DNA of 64,000 nucleotides from Pectobacterium sp. PL152 (GTDB lineage Bacteria; Pseudomonadota; Gammaproteobacteria; Enterobacterales; Enterobacteriaceae): the NCBI GenBank assembly GCA_021907015.1, contig CP091064.1, positions 620,001 to 684,000 on the forward strand. The letters run 5' to 3'. Every line of letters starts with the position of its first letter. Positions within the stretch are counted from its first letter, which is position 1. The position numbers were made by a program, and so were the translations under genes. Shown here piece by piece: positions 48,119 through 57,705 of this stretch. Below the pieces are notes generated by a model. That model saw only the letters and a list, made by a program, of their open reading frames with translations, did not search any database and had not been told where the DNA came from.

Positions 48119-48140
48119 TCCCTTGGCTACGGCCAAGGGA
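48119..48140 (+). terminator. Terminator after the SulP gene
   Basis: A 9-bp stem TCCCTTGGC with GCCAAGGGA and a 4-base loop, 10 bases after the stop. Only AAATG follows, so the U-tract is poor on the plus strand. Confidence 0.6.
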
Positions 48141-48299
48141 AAATGTCGGTATATCTCTTCTGTGGATATGAATACCAGGAATCAAACTAAAGCGTGACGG
48201 GCAGATGCTTTATCTTATTTCCTCATAGAAAGGAGGAAAGCATGCCTGCAACACTTATTCCGCAAGAAAGCTCCCACATATTCGCTAGCGCATCAGAGA

Positions 48300-49040
48300 A
48301 TGGCGATGTCCGCTGATACACCGGGCACCCACTTCGTATTGATACACGGTGCCTGGCACGGCGGCTGGTGCTGGTCGCGAGTGACCGAACAGCTTAATGC
48401 TGCGGGTTTCGCCGCCACTGCCCCGACGCTGACGGGGCTGGCAGAACGCCATGACGCGCTCTCACGCGGCATTAACCTCTCCACCCACATTAACGACATT
48501 ATCGCCGCTATTCAGCAACAGGGCTGGCATAACGTCACACTGGTCGGCCACAGCTATGGCGGGTTTCCCACGACGGCTGCCGCGTATCACTTGCCTGACA
48601 TCGTGAGCCACCTGATCCTGCTGGACGCATTTTTACCCGCGCCGGGTGAGAAGTTGCTGGACCACGCACCCGATCTCATCGCAGCCTACCAGACGCAGGC
48701 GGCGCGCGATCCCACATGGCACATCCCTGCGCTTCCATCGCTGCTGTTTGGCGTGAATGAGGCGGATCGCGACTGGGTCGATGCCCGCCTGACGCCGCAG
48801 CCGGTGAATACCTATTTTGAACCGATAGCCTTACCGCCCGCGCCACCGACGCTGAAAAAGACCTACATCCGCTGCACTCGTGCGGCAGGCAACTATCTCA
48901 CCACCTCGATACAGCGTGCCCAAACCGATCCAACCTGGCGTTTTCTCACGCTCGACAGCGACCACGATGCGATGATCGATGCGCCTGACGCGCTCACCAC
49001 GCTACTGACATCATCGTTGACAACCCACACACCTCTGTGA
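48300..49040 (+). CDS. Alpha/beta-fold hydrolase (esterase-like)
   Basis: A 246-residue cytoplasmic hydrolase. The oxyanion region is L-I-H-G-A-W-H-G-G-W-C-W near residue 16, the nucleophile elbow G-H-S-Y-G-G near 82, the acid about 110 or 190, and the histidine D-H-D-A-M-I-D near 222. This set resembles plant-type methylesterase/hydroxynitrile lyase-like hydrolases found in many bacteria. The substrate is unknown. Its stop is close to the enolase-superfamily gene start (49082), which suggests they are expressed together. Confidence 0.8.
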   Translation: MAMSADTPGTHFVLIHGAWHGGWCWSRVTEQLNAAGFAATAPTLTGLAERHDALSRGINLSTHINDIIAAIQQQGWHNVTLVGHSYGGFPTTAAAYHLPDIVSHLILLDAFLPAPGEKLLDHAPDLIAAYQTQAARDPTWHIPALPSLLFGVNEADRDWVDARLTPQPVNTYFEPIALPPAPPTLKKTYIRCTRAAGNYLTTSIQRAQTDPTWRFLTLDSDHDAMIDAPDALTTLLTSSLTTHTPL

Positions 49041-49081
49041 TTAGACTCAATGATAAGCAGGCTAATTTAAGGAAAGGGTTG

Positions 49082-50263
49082 ATGAAAATTACCGACGTGC
49101 GTGTGATTCTCGCGAATCGATATATGTTTGTTGAGGTCACCACCGACGAGGGGCTCACGGGCATTGGCGAATCCGGTGCCTGGGGCTTTCTCGATGCCTC
49201 CAAAGGTGCCGTCGAGGCATTGCGCACGTATCTGATTGGGCAAGACCCGTTGCGTATCGAGCACCATTGGCAATATATGTACCGCTGCTGGCATTTCCGC
49301 GGCGCCGCCATCATGGGTGCGATCAGCGCCATCGATATCGCCCTGTGGGATATCGCAGGCAAATATTACGATACGCCGGTTTATAACCTGCTGGGCGGGC
49401 GCTGCCGCGACAAAGCGCGTGTTTATGCCCATGCAGGCGGGCGCACTACAGAAGAAACCATCGCCAACCTGAAACAGGCCAAAGCTGACGGCTTTACCGC
49501 GATTGGTCATCTGACGCCTTTTCTGGATGAGTCGCGCGACGCGCCCTACTTCACTACTCACGCCAAAGAGATCGGCGAAGCCATTGAGCGCATTGGCCTT
49601 TATCGGGAAGCGGTCGGTAACGATGTCGACCTGTGTATCGAAGTTCACCGCCGTCTGAAACCCGCCGATGCTGTGGTGTTCGCACGCGGCATTGAGCCGT
49701 TTTATCCCTATTTCATTGAAGATCCTATCGGCGCGGATAACTTTGATTCCATGGCGGAAGTGGCCGACAAAATCAATATTCCTATCGCCACCGGTGAACG
49801 CCTGAATAATCCACAGGAGTTCGCGATGCTGATTCGCCGCAACGCGGTCGCCTATGTGCGCCCTGATGTCTGCATGTGCGGTGGGATTACCGGTGCGAAA
49901 AAAGTGGCCGCGCTGGCAGAAGCCAACGATTTAATGGTGGTGCCACACAACCCGCTCAGCCCAGTGTCTACCGCCGCCTGTTTGCAGATCGCCGTCAGCA
50001 TTCCCAACTTCGCGCTGCTGGAATATCCGGGAGATGACCAGCCGGCACTGTCGGAAAAATTTGGTGCGACCGGCGTAGAGAACGGCGTGCGGAAAAAAGA
50101 CGTGGTGAAGAACACCTTCAAGTGCGTGGATGGATTTATGGAGATCCCGACGCAATCCGGCATCGGTATCGAGCTGGCGGACGATCTGGAGAACCGCTTC
50201 CCTTATCGCCGTCGCGGCCTGAAAACCCGACTGCACGTCGACGGTTCCGTCGTCGATCAATAA
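49082..50263 (+). CDS. Enolase-superfamily sugar-acid dehydratase (MR/MLE type)
   Basis: A 393-residue member of the mandelate racemase/muconate lactonising enzyme group, near the galactonate dehydratase subgroup. The N-terminal capping domain is followed by a TIM barrel with metal ligands in C-I-E-V-H, F-I-E-D-P and A-T-G-E-R, and the catalytic His in V-P-H-N-P. ATG 49082 has GGAAAGGG just before it. An in-frame upstream start at 49037 would overlap the hydrolase gene. The exact acid sugar cannot be told from sequence. It ends in a long hairpin shared with the RND gene. Confidence 0.85.
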   Translation: MKITDVRVILANRYMFVEVTTDEGLTGIGESGAWGFLDASKGAVEALRTYLIGQDPLRIEHHWQYMYRCWHFRGAAIMGAISAIDIALWDIAGKYYDTPVYNLLGGRCRDKARVYAHAGGRTTEETIANLKQAKADGFTAIGHLTPFLDESRDAPYFTTHAKEIGEAIERIGLYREAVGNDVDLCIEVHRRLKPADAVVFARGIEPFYPYFIEDPIGADNFDSMAEVADKINIPIATGERLNNPQEFAMLIRRNAVAYVRPDVCMCGGITGAKKVAALAEANDLMVVPHNPLSPVSTAACLQIAVSIPNFALLEYPGDDQPALSEKFGATGVENGVRKKDVVKNTFKCVDGFMEIPTQSGIGIELADDLENRFPYRRRGLKTRLHVDGSVVDQ

Positions 50264-50271
50264 CCGTGTTT

Positions 50272-50312
50272 CGGCAGGTCGTGGCGACCAGATATCGCGC
50301 CACGACCTGCCG
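50272..50312. terminator. Long symmetrical hairpin between convergent genes
   Basis: A perfect 15-bp inverted repeat (50272-50286 with 50298-50312, 11-base loop) lies in the 57-bp gap between the ends of the dehydratase gene and the RND gene. It is symmetrical, so it could serve both directions, although T-tracts are short. Confidence 0.8.
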
Positions 50313-50320
50313 TGTTGCTC

Positions 50321-53300
50321 TTAGGGCGGTGTCTGATTTGCCATTTTCCGTCCTTCCCACTGCATCAGCAGACTCAGCGCCGCAGGCAGAGCAAGCAATG
50401 TCAGCAGCGTCGCGACCATCAATCCGCCGATAATCGCGTAGGCCATCGGCCCCCAAAATACCTGATGTGCAATCGGGATCATGCCGAGAATCGCCGCCAG
50501 CGCCGTCAGTATAATCGGGCGTGAACGGTGACTAGCCGCATTCACGATCGCCTCCACCACAGGCTGTCCGTTTTTCACGTTCAGATCGACCTCACCAATC
50601 AGAATCACCGCATTACGAATGATCATCCCTGCCAGCGCAATCGCCCCCAGCAAAGCCACGAACCCCATCGGTGTACCCGTCGGTAGCATGGCAGCAACGA
50701 TACCAATCAGGCCAAACGGCGCGGTAAGGAACGCCAGCACCATACGGGAAATCCGCTTCAGTTGAATTATCAATAACACCAGCATCACTAGCAGCGTCAC
50801 TGGCAGCACTGCATACACGGAACCATTGCCCTTGTCGGACTCCGCCGCAACGCCGCCTTCCGTGATGTGGTAACCCGCAGGTAATGAGGCGCGATAACGT
50901 TCAATGTCAGGTGCCAGTTTTTCAGACAGCGCAGGTGCCCGCACGCCCGGTGCCATGTCCATTTGCACCGTAATAAACGGTTCGCGCTGACGACGCCAGA
51001 TAATCGGATCCTCAACGCCATACGTAACGGTCGCAATCTGTCCCAGCGGTACGGAACGTCCATCCGCAATCGGGATTTGCAGATTGGCGATCGTCGCAAC
51101 GTCTCTGCGCTCCTGCGGCGTGCCGCGAACGACCACATCCACCAGCCGATTGCCATCACGCACCGACGTCAGCGTCGAACCGGAAAATATCGCTGCCAGC
51201 ATACTCGCCACATCCTGCGAACTGATACCCACGGCGCGCGCTTCCGTCTGATTCAGCACCACATTCACGGTGCGTTCAGGTTCACCCGCCGTCAGATTCA
51301 CCTCACGAACGTCGGATTGCTTCCCTACCAGACTGGCAAGCCCCTGCGCGATATCGCGGACACGTTGACTGTCCGGCCCCGCCACCCGATATTTAAGCGG
51401 CCAGCCCACTGGCGGCCCCAGCTCCAGTGCAGACACGCGCGCCACAATAGAACTAAAATCCTGCGCCAGCACCTGCTTCAACCGTGCTGCCAGCGCATCC
51501 CTCGCATCCAGATCTTTTGCCACCACCACCAGCTGCGCGATATTTTCGTGGCTCAGCAAGACATCCATCGGGAGATAAAAGCGCACCGCGCCCGATCCGA
51601 CATACGTGGAAAAATGGTCAACATCGGGATCGTTTTTCAGCACGGCTTCCAGCCGTTTCGCCTGCGTTGCCGTCGCCGCCTGTGAGGCATTCGCCGGTAG
51701 CGTCAGACTGACCAGCAGTTCCGGCCTGTCGGATGCAGGAAAAAACTCGCCCTCCAGTCGGGTGGCACCAAACAGCGAAATGACCAGAAGCATGAGAGTG
51801 ATAGCCAGCGTCATTCCCCGGTGCGCCAACGCGTGCTGGAGCCACTGGCGATAAAGTCGCCCCAATCGTCCCGGCTCGTCGTGATGGTGGCTAAACGCTT
51901 TTGGCAACAACCAGACACCGAGCAACGGCGAAAAGAGAATCGCGACAATCCAAGAGCTCAGCAACGAAATCAGAACCACGACAAAGAGCGAAAAGCAGTA
52001 TTCCCCCGCGCTGGATGCCGCAAATCCAACCGGAATAAACCCGGCGATCATCACCAGCGTCCCCGTCAGCATCGGAAATGCCGTGCTTTCATAGGCCCAG
52101 GCCGCCGCGCGTTTGCGATCCCAGCCCTGCTCCAACCGTGACACCATCGCTTCCACCGTAATCATGGCGTCATCCACCAGCAGCCCCAGCGCGATAATCA
52201 GCGCCCCCAGTGAAATGCGCTGTAGCCCGATACCGGTGATTTCCATACCGATGAAGGTCATTGCCAGCACAATCGGGATAGAGGCGGCCACCACCAATCC
52301 CGCGCGGCTGCCGAGCGACACAAACGACACCGCCAGAACAATGGCAACGGCCTCCAGCAGCACTTTTACAAAGCCACCGACAGCCCCCTTCACCACCTCG
52401 GCCTGATCGGCCACGCGTGTCATCTCAATCCCATGCGGCAGTTGCGCAGAGAGCGTATTCATTTTTTCGCGAATCGCCTGACCGAAATGAAGCATGTTGC
52501 CAGTGGGTGCCATTGAGATCGCCAGTCCAATGGCCTTCTCGCCATTAACCCGAAACGTCGGCGACGGCGGCTCTGCCGTTTCACGGTTAATCGTGGCGAT
52601 ATCGACCAGCGGGACAAATTTTCCGCCGATGCGTAACGTAATCTGACGCAGGCTCTGCTCGGAGGTAAACGCGCCGCTGACGCGCACGGCGATCTTCTCA
52701 TCGTCGGTGCGAATAATACCGGCGGGCGTGACCGCATTCTGCGCTTTCAGTGAATCGATAACCTGCTGTGCATCAATCCCTAATCCGGCCAGACGTCGGG
52801 GAGAAAACGTCACCACAATCTGTTCTTCTTCCACCCCCAGCATGTCGACCTTACCCACATCCGGCACACTCAATAACACCGAGCGAATATCCTCGACGCG
52901 ATCGCGCAGCTCTCGCGGCGAAAAACCGTCGACGGTGAAACCATAAATCGTACCGAACGTGTCATCAAACTCGTCATTAACGGCAGGTGGGCTGACGCCA
53001 TCAGGGAGCGAACTGGAAATATCCGTCATTTTCTTACGCACCGTATACCAGATATTCGGCACGGCAGACGGCGGCGTATCATCACGCAGGTTAACGAAAA
53101 CAACCGACTCCCCGGCTCGGGTGTAGCTCTCGACATAATCGAGGTACGGTGTTTCCTGTAATTTTTTCTCCAGCTTATCGGTGACGAAATTGACCGTATC
53201 GCCCACCGTCGCGCCCGGCCAGGCGGCAGACACCACCGCGGACTTGATGGTAAACGCCGGATCTTCGTTGCGGGGCAAACGTTGATAACTCATCACGCCT

Positions 53301-53401
53301 GCCGCCATAATGACCAGCATCATAAAGGCGACCAGTTGCTGATTCGCTAATGCCCAGGCGGACAGATTAAAACGTGCGGTCGATTGCGGTTCTTGTGCCA
53401 T
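50321..53401 (-). CDS. RND efflux permease (AcrB/VexF-like), intact
   Basis: A 1026-residue RND inner-membrane pump, intact unlike the homologue at 37081-40165. Typical parts: first helix after F-N-L-S-A-W-A, porter domain to about residue 330, D-D-A-M-I-T-V-E in helix 4 for proton relay, and a second half repeating the fold. It expels drugs, solvents or bile-type compounds in exchange for protons, together with the adaptor gene immediately upstream (shared base at 53401) and a TolC-type channel elsewhere. The neighbouring two-component genes probably control it. Confidence 0.92.
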   Translation of the reverse strand: MAQEPQSTARFNLSAWALANQQLVAFMMLVIMAAGVMSYQRLPRNEDPAFTIKSAVVSAAWPGATVGDTVNFVTDKLEKKLQETPYLDYVESYTRAGESVVFVNLRDDTPPSAVPNIWYTVRKKMTDISSSLPDGVSPPAVNDEFDDTFGTIYGFTVDGFSPRELRDRVEDIRSVLLSVPDVGKVDMLGVEEEQIVVTFSPRRLAGLGIDAQQVIDSLKAQNAVTPAGIIRTDDEKIAVRVSGAFTSEQSLRQITLRIGGKFVPLVDIATINRETAEPPSPTFRVNGEKAIGLAISMAPTGNMLHFGQAIREKMNTLSAQLPHGIEMTRVADQAEVVKGAVGGFVKVLLEAVAIVLAVSFVSLGSRAGLVVAASIPIVLAMTFIGMEITGIGLQRISLGALIIALGLLVDDAMITVEAMVSRLEQGWDRKRAAAWAYESTAFPMLTGTLVMIAGFIPVGFAASSAGEYCFSLFVVVLISLLSSWIVAILFSPLLGVWLLPKAFSHHHDEPGRLGRLYRQWLQHALAHRGMTLAITLMLLVISLFGATRLEGEFFPASDRPELLVSLTLPANASQAATATQAKRLEAVLKNDPDVDHFSTYVGSGAVRFYLPMDVLLSHENIAQLVVVAKDLDARDALAARLKQVLAQDFSSIVARVSALELGPPVGWPLKYRVAGPDSQRVRDIAQGLASLVGKQSDVREVNLTAGEPERTVNVVLNQTEARAVGISSQDVASMLAAIFSGSTLTSVRDGNRLVDVVVRGTPQERRDVATIANLQIPIADGRSVPLGQIATVTYGVEDPIIWRRQREPFITVQMDMAPGVRAPALSEKLAPDIERYRASLPAGYHITEGGVAAESDKGNGSVYAVLPVTLLVMLVLLIIQLKRISRMVLAFLTAPFGLIGIVAAMLPTGTPMGFVALLGAIALAGMIIRNAVILIGEVDLNVKNGQPVVEAIVNAASHRSRPIILTALAAILGMIPIAHQVFWGPMAYAIIGGLMVATLLTLLALPAALSLLMQWEGRKMANQTPP

Positions 53402-54483
53402 TAGCGACGCCCCTCTTCATCCAGCCGAATTTTCTCATCCGGCCGTAGCTTGCTGACGCCAGCGGTTACCACGCGGTCGCCTTGTTCCAGTCCTGCGGAC
53501 AGGAAGATCGCCGTGTCGCTATAGCGGGCAACGGTCACTGGCTGCAAACGTACCGTCTGAGTCGCAGAATTCACGACATAGACAGCCGGTTGATCGCCCT
53601 GCCGGGTGAGCGCAGACGCGGGCAGTTCAATAACGGCAGCATCGGACTGCTGTATCGCGCCATTCACGCTGGCACCCAATACCATCGCAGCAGGCGGCGA
53701 GGTTAACGTGACTCTCACTCTAAAAGTACGCGTAACGGGATCGGCTTGCGGACTGATATCCCGCACGCGTCCCTCAGCCTGAACGTTCGGCTCAGACAGC
53801 AGCGAAACGCGGATAACGCGCGAGGCAAGTGACTGATTGACTAGTCGCTCCGGCACATCAAACACCGCATCGCGCCCGCCCAGAGAGGCCAGCTTCACCA
53901 CCTCTTGTCCGGCGCTCACTACCTGACCGGGGTTTGCGCTGACCGTCGTGATGACGCCGTCCTGCGCGGCTGTGAGTTGCGTATAGCCGAAGCGTTCCTG
54001 CGCACCTTTCACCGTTGCCTGCGCGCTTTCACGACGGGAAGCCGCTGCGTCCCAGTTTGCCTGCGCTTCATCAAGCTGTACCCGCGCAATCGCCCCGCCC
54101 GGTGCCAGCGCCTTCATGCGCGAAAAGTTGCTTTTCGCCAGCCGTTCCGCCGAGATGGCGCTGGCTAAATCCGCCTGCGCGCTGCGCAGCTGATTTTCAC
54201 TGTCGCGCGCATCGAGCGTCGCAATCACATCGCCCCGCTTCACCGACGCCCCCACATCCACCAGACGATTAAGGATGCGGCCATCCAGCCGGAAACCTAA
54301 CGCCGTTTCTTCATGTGGGCGAACTTCCCCCGTTAACGTCACGGGTTCCCGGTTCATCGCAGGCATAACCACCAGCGTTTTCACCGGCCTGACGGGCGGT
54401 GATGCAGGTAAATCATCGGCGCTGTCGCAGCCGCTAAGCAGCAGAGCTGACAGCAGACAGCAGGCAAAACGGCTGACCATCAT
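53401..54483 (-). CDS. RND periplasmic adaptor lipoprotein
   Basis: A 360-residue membrane-fusion protein. The lipobox is L-L-L-S-G-C-D near residue 19. The lipoyl part (G-E-V-R-P-H-E-E, then V-D-V-G-A-S-V-K-R-G-D-V), the coiled-coil hairpin (about 100-160) and the beta-barrel domain follow. It should join the RND permease, whose start overlaps its stop by one base, to an outer-membrane channel. It is preceded by a MipA-like gene 26 bp away on the same strand, so the three form one transcript. Confidence 0.92.
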   Translation of the reverse strand: MMVSRFACCLLSALLLSGCDSADDLPASPPVRPVKTLVVMPAMNREPVTLTGEVRPHEETALGFRLDGRILNRLVDVGASVKRGDVIATLDARDSENQLRSAQADLASAISAERLAKSNFSRMKALAPGGAIARVQLDEAQANWDAAASRRESAQATVKGAQERFGYTQLTAAQDGVITTVSANPGQVVSAGQEVVKLASLGGRDAVFDVPERLVNQSLASRVIRVSLLSEPNVQAEGRVRDISPQADPVTRTFRVRVTLTSPPAAMVLGASVNGAIQQSDAAVIELPASALTRQGDQPAVYVVNSATQTVRLQPVTVARYSDTAIFLSAGLEQGDRVVTAGVSKLRPDEKIRLDEEGRR

Positions 54484-54509
54484 CGCATCCTCTTACTCAT
54501 CAGATAACA

Positions 54510-55325
54510 TCAGAACGAATACAGAACGGCCAGCGTGGCGCTGGTATCATTCCGTCGTTCCACCACCTGACTATCGGCAACCTTGTCAGTGAGCCAGGTT
54601 GAGGTCACCCCGACGTTCGTTGACCAGGCGGGGCTAAATTGATGCGTCCAGTTCGCGCCCAGCGCATAGCCGTAAACGCCTTTTCCAACATGATACGCTG
54701 CCAATCCAGAGCGCTGACTCTGCTGCTGCGTCACGCCGTAGTAGGTTTGGTTAAAGCGGGCATCCCCCATCAGCACGTCCGCTGACAGCGCCAGCACATC
54801 GTCTTTTGTCGTTGACTGCCATACCGTGCTCTTTGCTCCAACGCGGTACTGGTTTCCCCTTTTTGTCTCACTCAGCGCAAATTCGCCGCTCGCTTCCAGC
54901 GCCAGCCACGGCGCAAACTGATACCCCGCCGTTACGGTGGTGGTGACCGATCCTTTCACTTTGCCCATGCCTTTCAGTCGGTTTGAGCCTGCGCGCCACT
55001 GGCTATTTTTGTCATCCCTTCCCATGTCGTAGCCAATCGCGTGATCCAGATAAAAACCGGAAGGCGATTGGTATTGCCAGCCGATGCCGCGCGTGGAATC
55101 GAAATAGAGGGGGCCGCGCTGAACGGTCAGCACAGGCAGCGCGGTGGTCTGACGAGCTTTACTTCCCTGATAGCGTGGCGCATTTTGGGCGGCGACGCCC
55201 ACGGTCACATCCGTGCGATCGCCCAAGAGCGAGGGCGACGATGCTTCCGACTCCGCGGCAAATGCAGTGCCAGATAGCACGATAGCGGACAGGCTGGTGG
55301 ATAAAATCATTGTTGTTATGTTCAT
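54510..55325 (-). CDS. MipA/OmpV family outer-membrane protein
   Basis: A 271-residue protein with a signal peptide cleaved after A-F-A near residue 24. The mature part has alternating beta-strands, with D-V-T-V-G-V-A at the start, a Y-D-M-G-R-D-D segment in the middle and A-V-L-Y-S-F at the end, whose terminal Phe is the outer-membrane assembly signal. MipA/OmpV proteins form outer-membrane barrels and often sit next to two-component systems and efflux genes. It leads the minus-strand mipA-adaptor-RND unit and is divergent from the response regulator gene. Confidence 0.85.
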   Translation of the reverse strand: MNITTMILSTSLSAIVLSGTAFAAESEASSPSLLGDRTDVTVGVAAQNAPRYQGSKARQTTALPVLTVQRGPLYFDSTRGIGWQYQSPSGFYLDHAIGYDMGRDDKNSQWRAGSNRLKGMGKVKGSVTTTVTAGYQFAPWLALEASGEFALSETKRGNQYRVGAKSTVWQSTTKDDVLALSADVLMGDARFNQTYYGVTQQQSQRSGLAAYHVGKGVYGYALGANWTHQFSPAWSTNVGVTSTWLTDKVADSQVVERRNDTSATLAVLYSF

Positions 55326-55478
55326 ACATCCCCTCTTTAACGCGATAATCTTGCACCGGGGTGTTTCCCCGGCGGGTGCAAGCTAATTGGTGTTGGCTTT
55401 TCGGCACCGTGGCGAATTATGCTGATGCTTAGTCAAGAAACGCTTTGTGGTTTTTTAAGATTTCATCAAGAGGTCGTA

Positions 55479-56168
55479 ATGGCAGAAAAACGGGTGTTAA
55501 TTATTGAAGACGACATGGACGCCGCCAGCGTGCTCGAAGCTTATCTGCGACGCGATGGCTATCAAGTTTCTATCGCGTCTGATGGACAAAAAGGTCTGCA
55601 CATGGCGCTGACCAGTAAACCCGATTTGATTTTGCTGGACGTGATGTTGCCGAAGATGAACGGCTCTGAGGTGCTGTCCGCCCTGCGACAGCGCAGTAAT
55701 ATTCCGGTGATTATGGTCACCGCCATCGGCGACGAACCGGAAAGGATTGGCGCACTGCGCTACGGTGCGGATGATTATGTCGTCAAGCCTTACAACCCGC
55801 AGGAAGTGGTGGCGCGCGTACAGGCCGTGTTGCGACGCACCGGCTACGCCATTCGGGAAGAGGCGATCCTGACATTCGAAAGTTTATCCGTTGACCCGAC
55901 CTCCGTGACGGCAAGCATTGCGCTATCGCCATCCGAATCCGTGGTTCTCGACCTTACCCCCACTGAATTCAATATTTTGGTGACGCTGCTCAAAGCGCCA
56001 AACCGCGCCTTTACACGGGGCGAATTACTGGAAGCCAGCCTGCCGGAAAGCGACGCGCTGGAACGTGTGGTGGATACTCACGTCCACAATCTCAGGAAGA
56101 AGCTCAACCAGCACGGCATCATCAATGTGCTCGTCACCGTCCGTTCCGTTGGTTATCGCTTCCGGTGA
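55479..56168 (+). CDS. OmpR-family response regulator
   Basis: A 229-residue two-component regulator. The receiver has E-D-D near residue 10, the phosphoacceptor Asp in I-L-L-D-V-M-L-P and Lys in V-V-K-P-Y. The C-terminal winged helix shows L-T-P-T-E-F-N-I-L, then V-D-T-H-V-H-N-L-R-K-K-L and G-Y-R-F-R. ATG 55479 has GAGG just before it. An in-frame start at 55419 lacks one. It overlaps the kinase gene by 4 bases and is divergent from the mipA/efflux unit, its probable target. Confidence 0.92.
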   Translation: MAEKRVLIIEDDMDAASVLEAYLRRDGYQVSIASDGQKGLHMALTSKPDLILLDVMLPKMNGSEVLSALRQRSNIPVIMVTAIGDEPERIGALRYGADDYVVKPYNPQEVVARVQAVLRRTGYAIREEAILTFESLSVDPTSVTASIALSPSESVVLDLTPTEFNILVTLLKAPNRAFTRGELLEASLPESDALERVVDTHVHNLRKKLNQHGIINVLVTVRSVGYRFR

Positions 56169-57373
56169 ACCTGATGAAAAAATCGATCTTTCTGTCAGAA
56201 AAAATGTCGCTGTGGCGCTGGCTGTGTTTCCGTATTATTTCTCTGCTGCTCGCCACCCTGCTCATCATCGCTGCCCTGATGTGGCTGCGCTTCGCCGTCA
56301 ACAATGTCTACGTCGAACAGCAGATGCCGGATGAAGTACGGGCAGAGTTTCAGCTGTTAAGCAAACAGGAAGATTACGGAAATCCTCGCTACCAGCAGAT
56401 TATCAATCAGTATTACGGCCCGGATTTCTTTGTACCGAATATTGCCAGCACCGACTGGCTGGTGCTCGCGATCATGATTCTGATCGCCTTGCCCACCGTC
56501 GTCGTCGTGGTTTTGTGGCGGGCTAGGCCGCTGTCACAGCAATTTTCCAATATTGCCAGCGCCGCACGCGACGTCGCTCAGGGAAAATTTGATACGCGCA
56601 CGCAGCTTGTCGAACAGGCGCCGATGGAGCTGGTGACGCTGGCAGACGACTTTAATAACATGACCGCACAATTGGAGCGCTACGAACGGGAACTGCGTGA
56701 ATCCAGCGCAGCGCTGGCTCACGAACTGCGTACGCCGTTAAATGCGGCGATGGGTCGCGTTCAGGGCATGCTTGATGACGTCTTCCCACGAGATAAATCA
56801 CAGCTGACAATGGTCATCAAACAGCTCGAACAGCTCAACCACGTCATTCAGGATCTGCACTTCCTGTCACTCGCCAGAGCCGGCCAACTGCAGCTGGTCC
56901 ACACCCCTTTCTACTTCGACGAACTCATAACCGAACGATTGACCTGGTATCGGCCGCAGTTAGAACAAGCCGGATTCCAGACGCATACGCATATTGAACA
57001 ACGCGACTTTTGCCTTGCTGACCGCGAACGGTTAGGACAGGTGTTCTCGATTTTGATTGAGAATGCATTAAGTTACGCCAGCGATGGCCGCTATCTGGCA
57101 ATTGATGTACGTGAAACGACGCTGCGTGAAAACGCGCCGTGCTGGCAGATTACCGTTTCCGATCGCGGGCCGGGGATTGAGCCAGAATCGCTGCCCCTAC
57201 TTTTTGACCGCTTCTGGCGGGCAGAGCATTCACGCGGGCGACACTCCGGCGGCAGCGGACTTGGGCTATCTATCGCGTCAGCCATTATCACTGCACATGG
57301 CGGCGCTATTTATGCAGAACACGACAAGAATGGCGGACTTGTCATCATAATGACGCTGCCTCGTAGTACCTAA
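56165..57373 (+). CDS. Sensor histidine kinase
   Basis: A 402-residue membrane kinase: first membrane helix about 16-36, a short periplasmic loop of about 70 residues, second helix about 100-120, HAMP linker, then the H-box L-A-H-E-L-R-T-P near 188, N-box I-L-I-E-N-A-L near 295, G1 D-R-G-P-G-I-E near 335 and G2 G-G-S-G-L-G-L-S near 367. The short sensor region resembles that of efflux-controlling kinases. It phosphorylates the regulator whose gene overlaps it. The stop codon lies within a 15-bp tandem repeat. Confidence 0.92.
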   Translation: MNLMKKSIFLSEKMSLWRWLCFRIISLLLATLLIIAALMWLRFAVNNVYVEQQMPDEVRAEFQLLSKQEDYGNPRYQQIINQYYGPDFFVPNIASTDWLVLAIMILIALPTVVVVVLWRARPLSQQFSNIASAARDVAQGKFDTRTQLVEQAPMELVTLADDFNNMTAQLERYERELRESSAALAHELRTPLNAAMGRVQGMLDDVFPRDKSQLTMVIKQLEQLNHVIQDLHFLSLARAGQLQLVHTPFYFDELITERLTWYRPQLEQAGFQTHTHIEQRDFCLADRERLGQVFSILIENALSYASDGRYLAIDVRETTLRENAPCWQITVSDRGPGIEPESLPLLFDRFWRAEHSRGRHSGGSGLGLSIASAIITAHGGAIYAEHDKNGGLVIIMTLPRST

Positions 57374-57395
57374 AAGAACGGTACCTAAAAGAACG
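57366..57395. repeat. 15-bp tandem duplication over the kinase stop codon
   Basis: GTACCTAAAAGAACG occurs twice in a row (57366-57380 and 57381-57395). The first copy contains the TAA stop (57371-57373) of the kinase gene. It is a recent exact duplication that does not change the protein. Confidence 0.9.
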
Positions 57396-57705
57396 GTGCA
57401 TTATCAGTAATTGCCAATAGTTAAAAAGCATAGCGAAATTATTGCTATGCCTTCCCTCCGGGAAAAAACATGGCAAACCGTGGCAATACTCATCGACTAC
57501 ATGACGAGGTACACGGTACAACCCCAGACGCCACGCCCTGTAGCGGGACTCATCGCGCGCCAACGCGATTTTTCTCCCGCGCCATCCTTATATTTATCTG
57601 GAATGAGATAAGACGAAAAGAACTAATTTCATTATAAGTATTTCGCTACTCTGCATGAGCGAAATATATCGCCTCGATTAAAACTCAATCATCAAGGTAA
57701 CTATA
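57396..57705. other. Intergenic region with a small hairpin
   Basis: About 310 bases before the binding-protein gene. A 7-bp stem GCATAGC/GCTATGC (57428-57434, 57444-57450) may end the kinase transcript. The last 100 bases are AT-rich and likely hold the promoter of the transport gene at 57706. No ORF is convincing. Confidence 0.45.

Noticed and set aside
50963..51685. Plus-strand open frame inside the RND gene (240 codons)
   Set aside because: Antisense shadow of an intact RND permease, rich in Arg and His with no motif.
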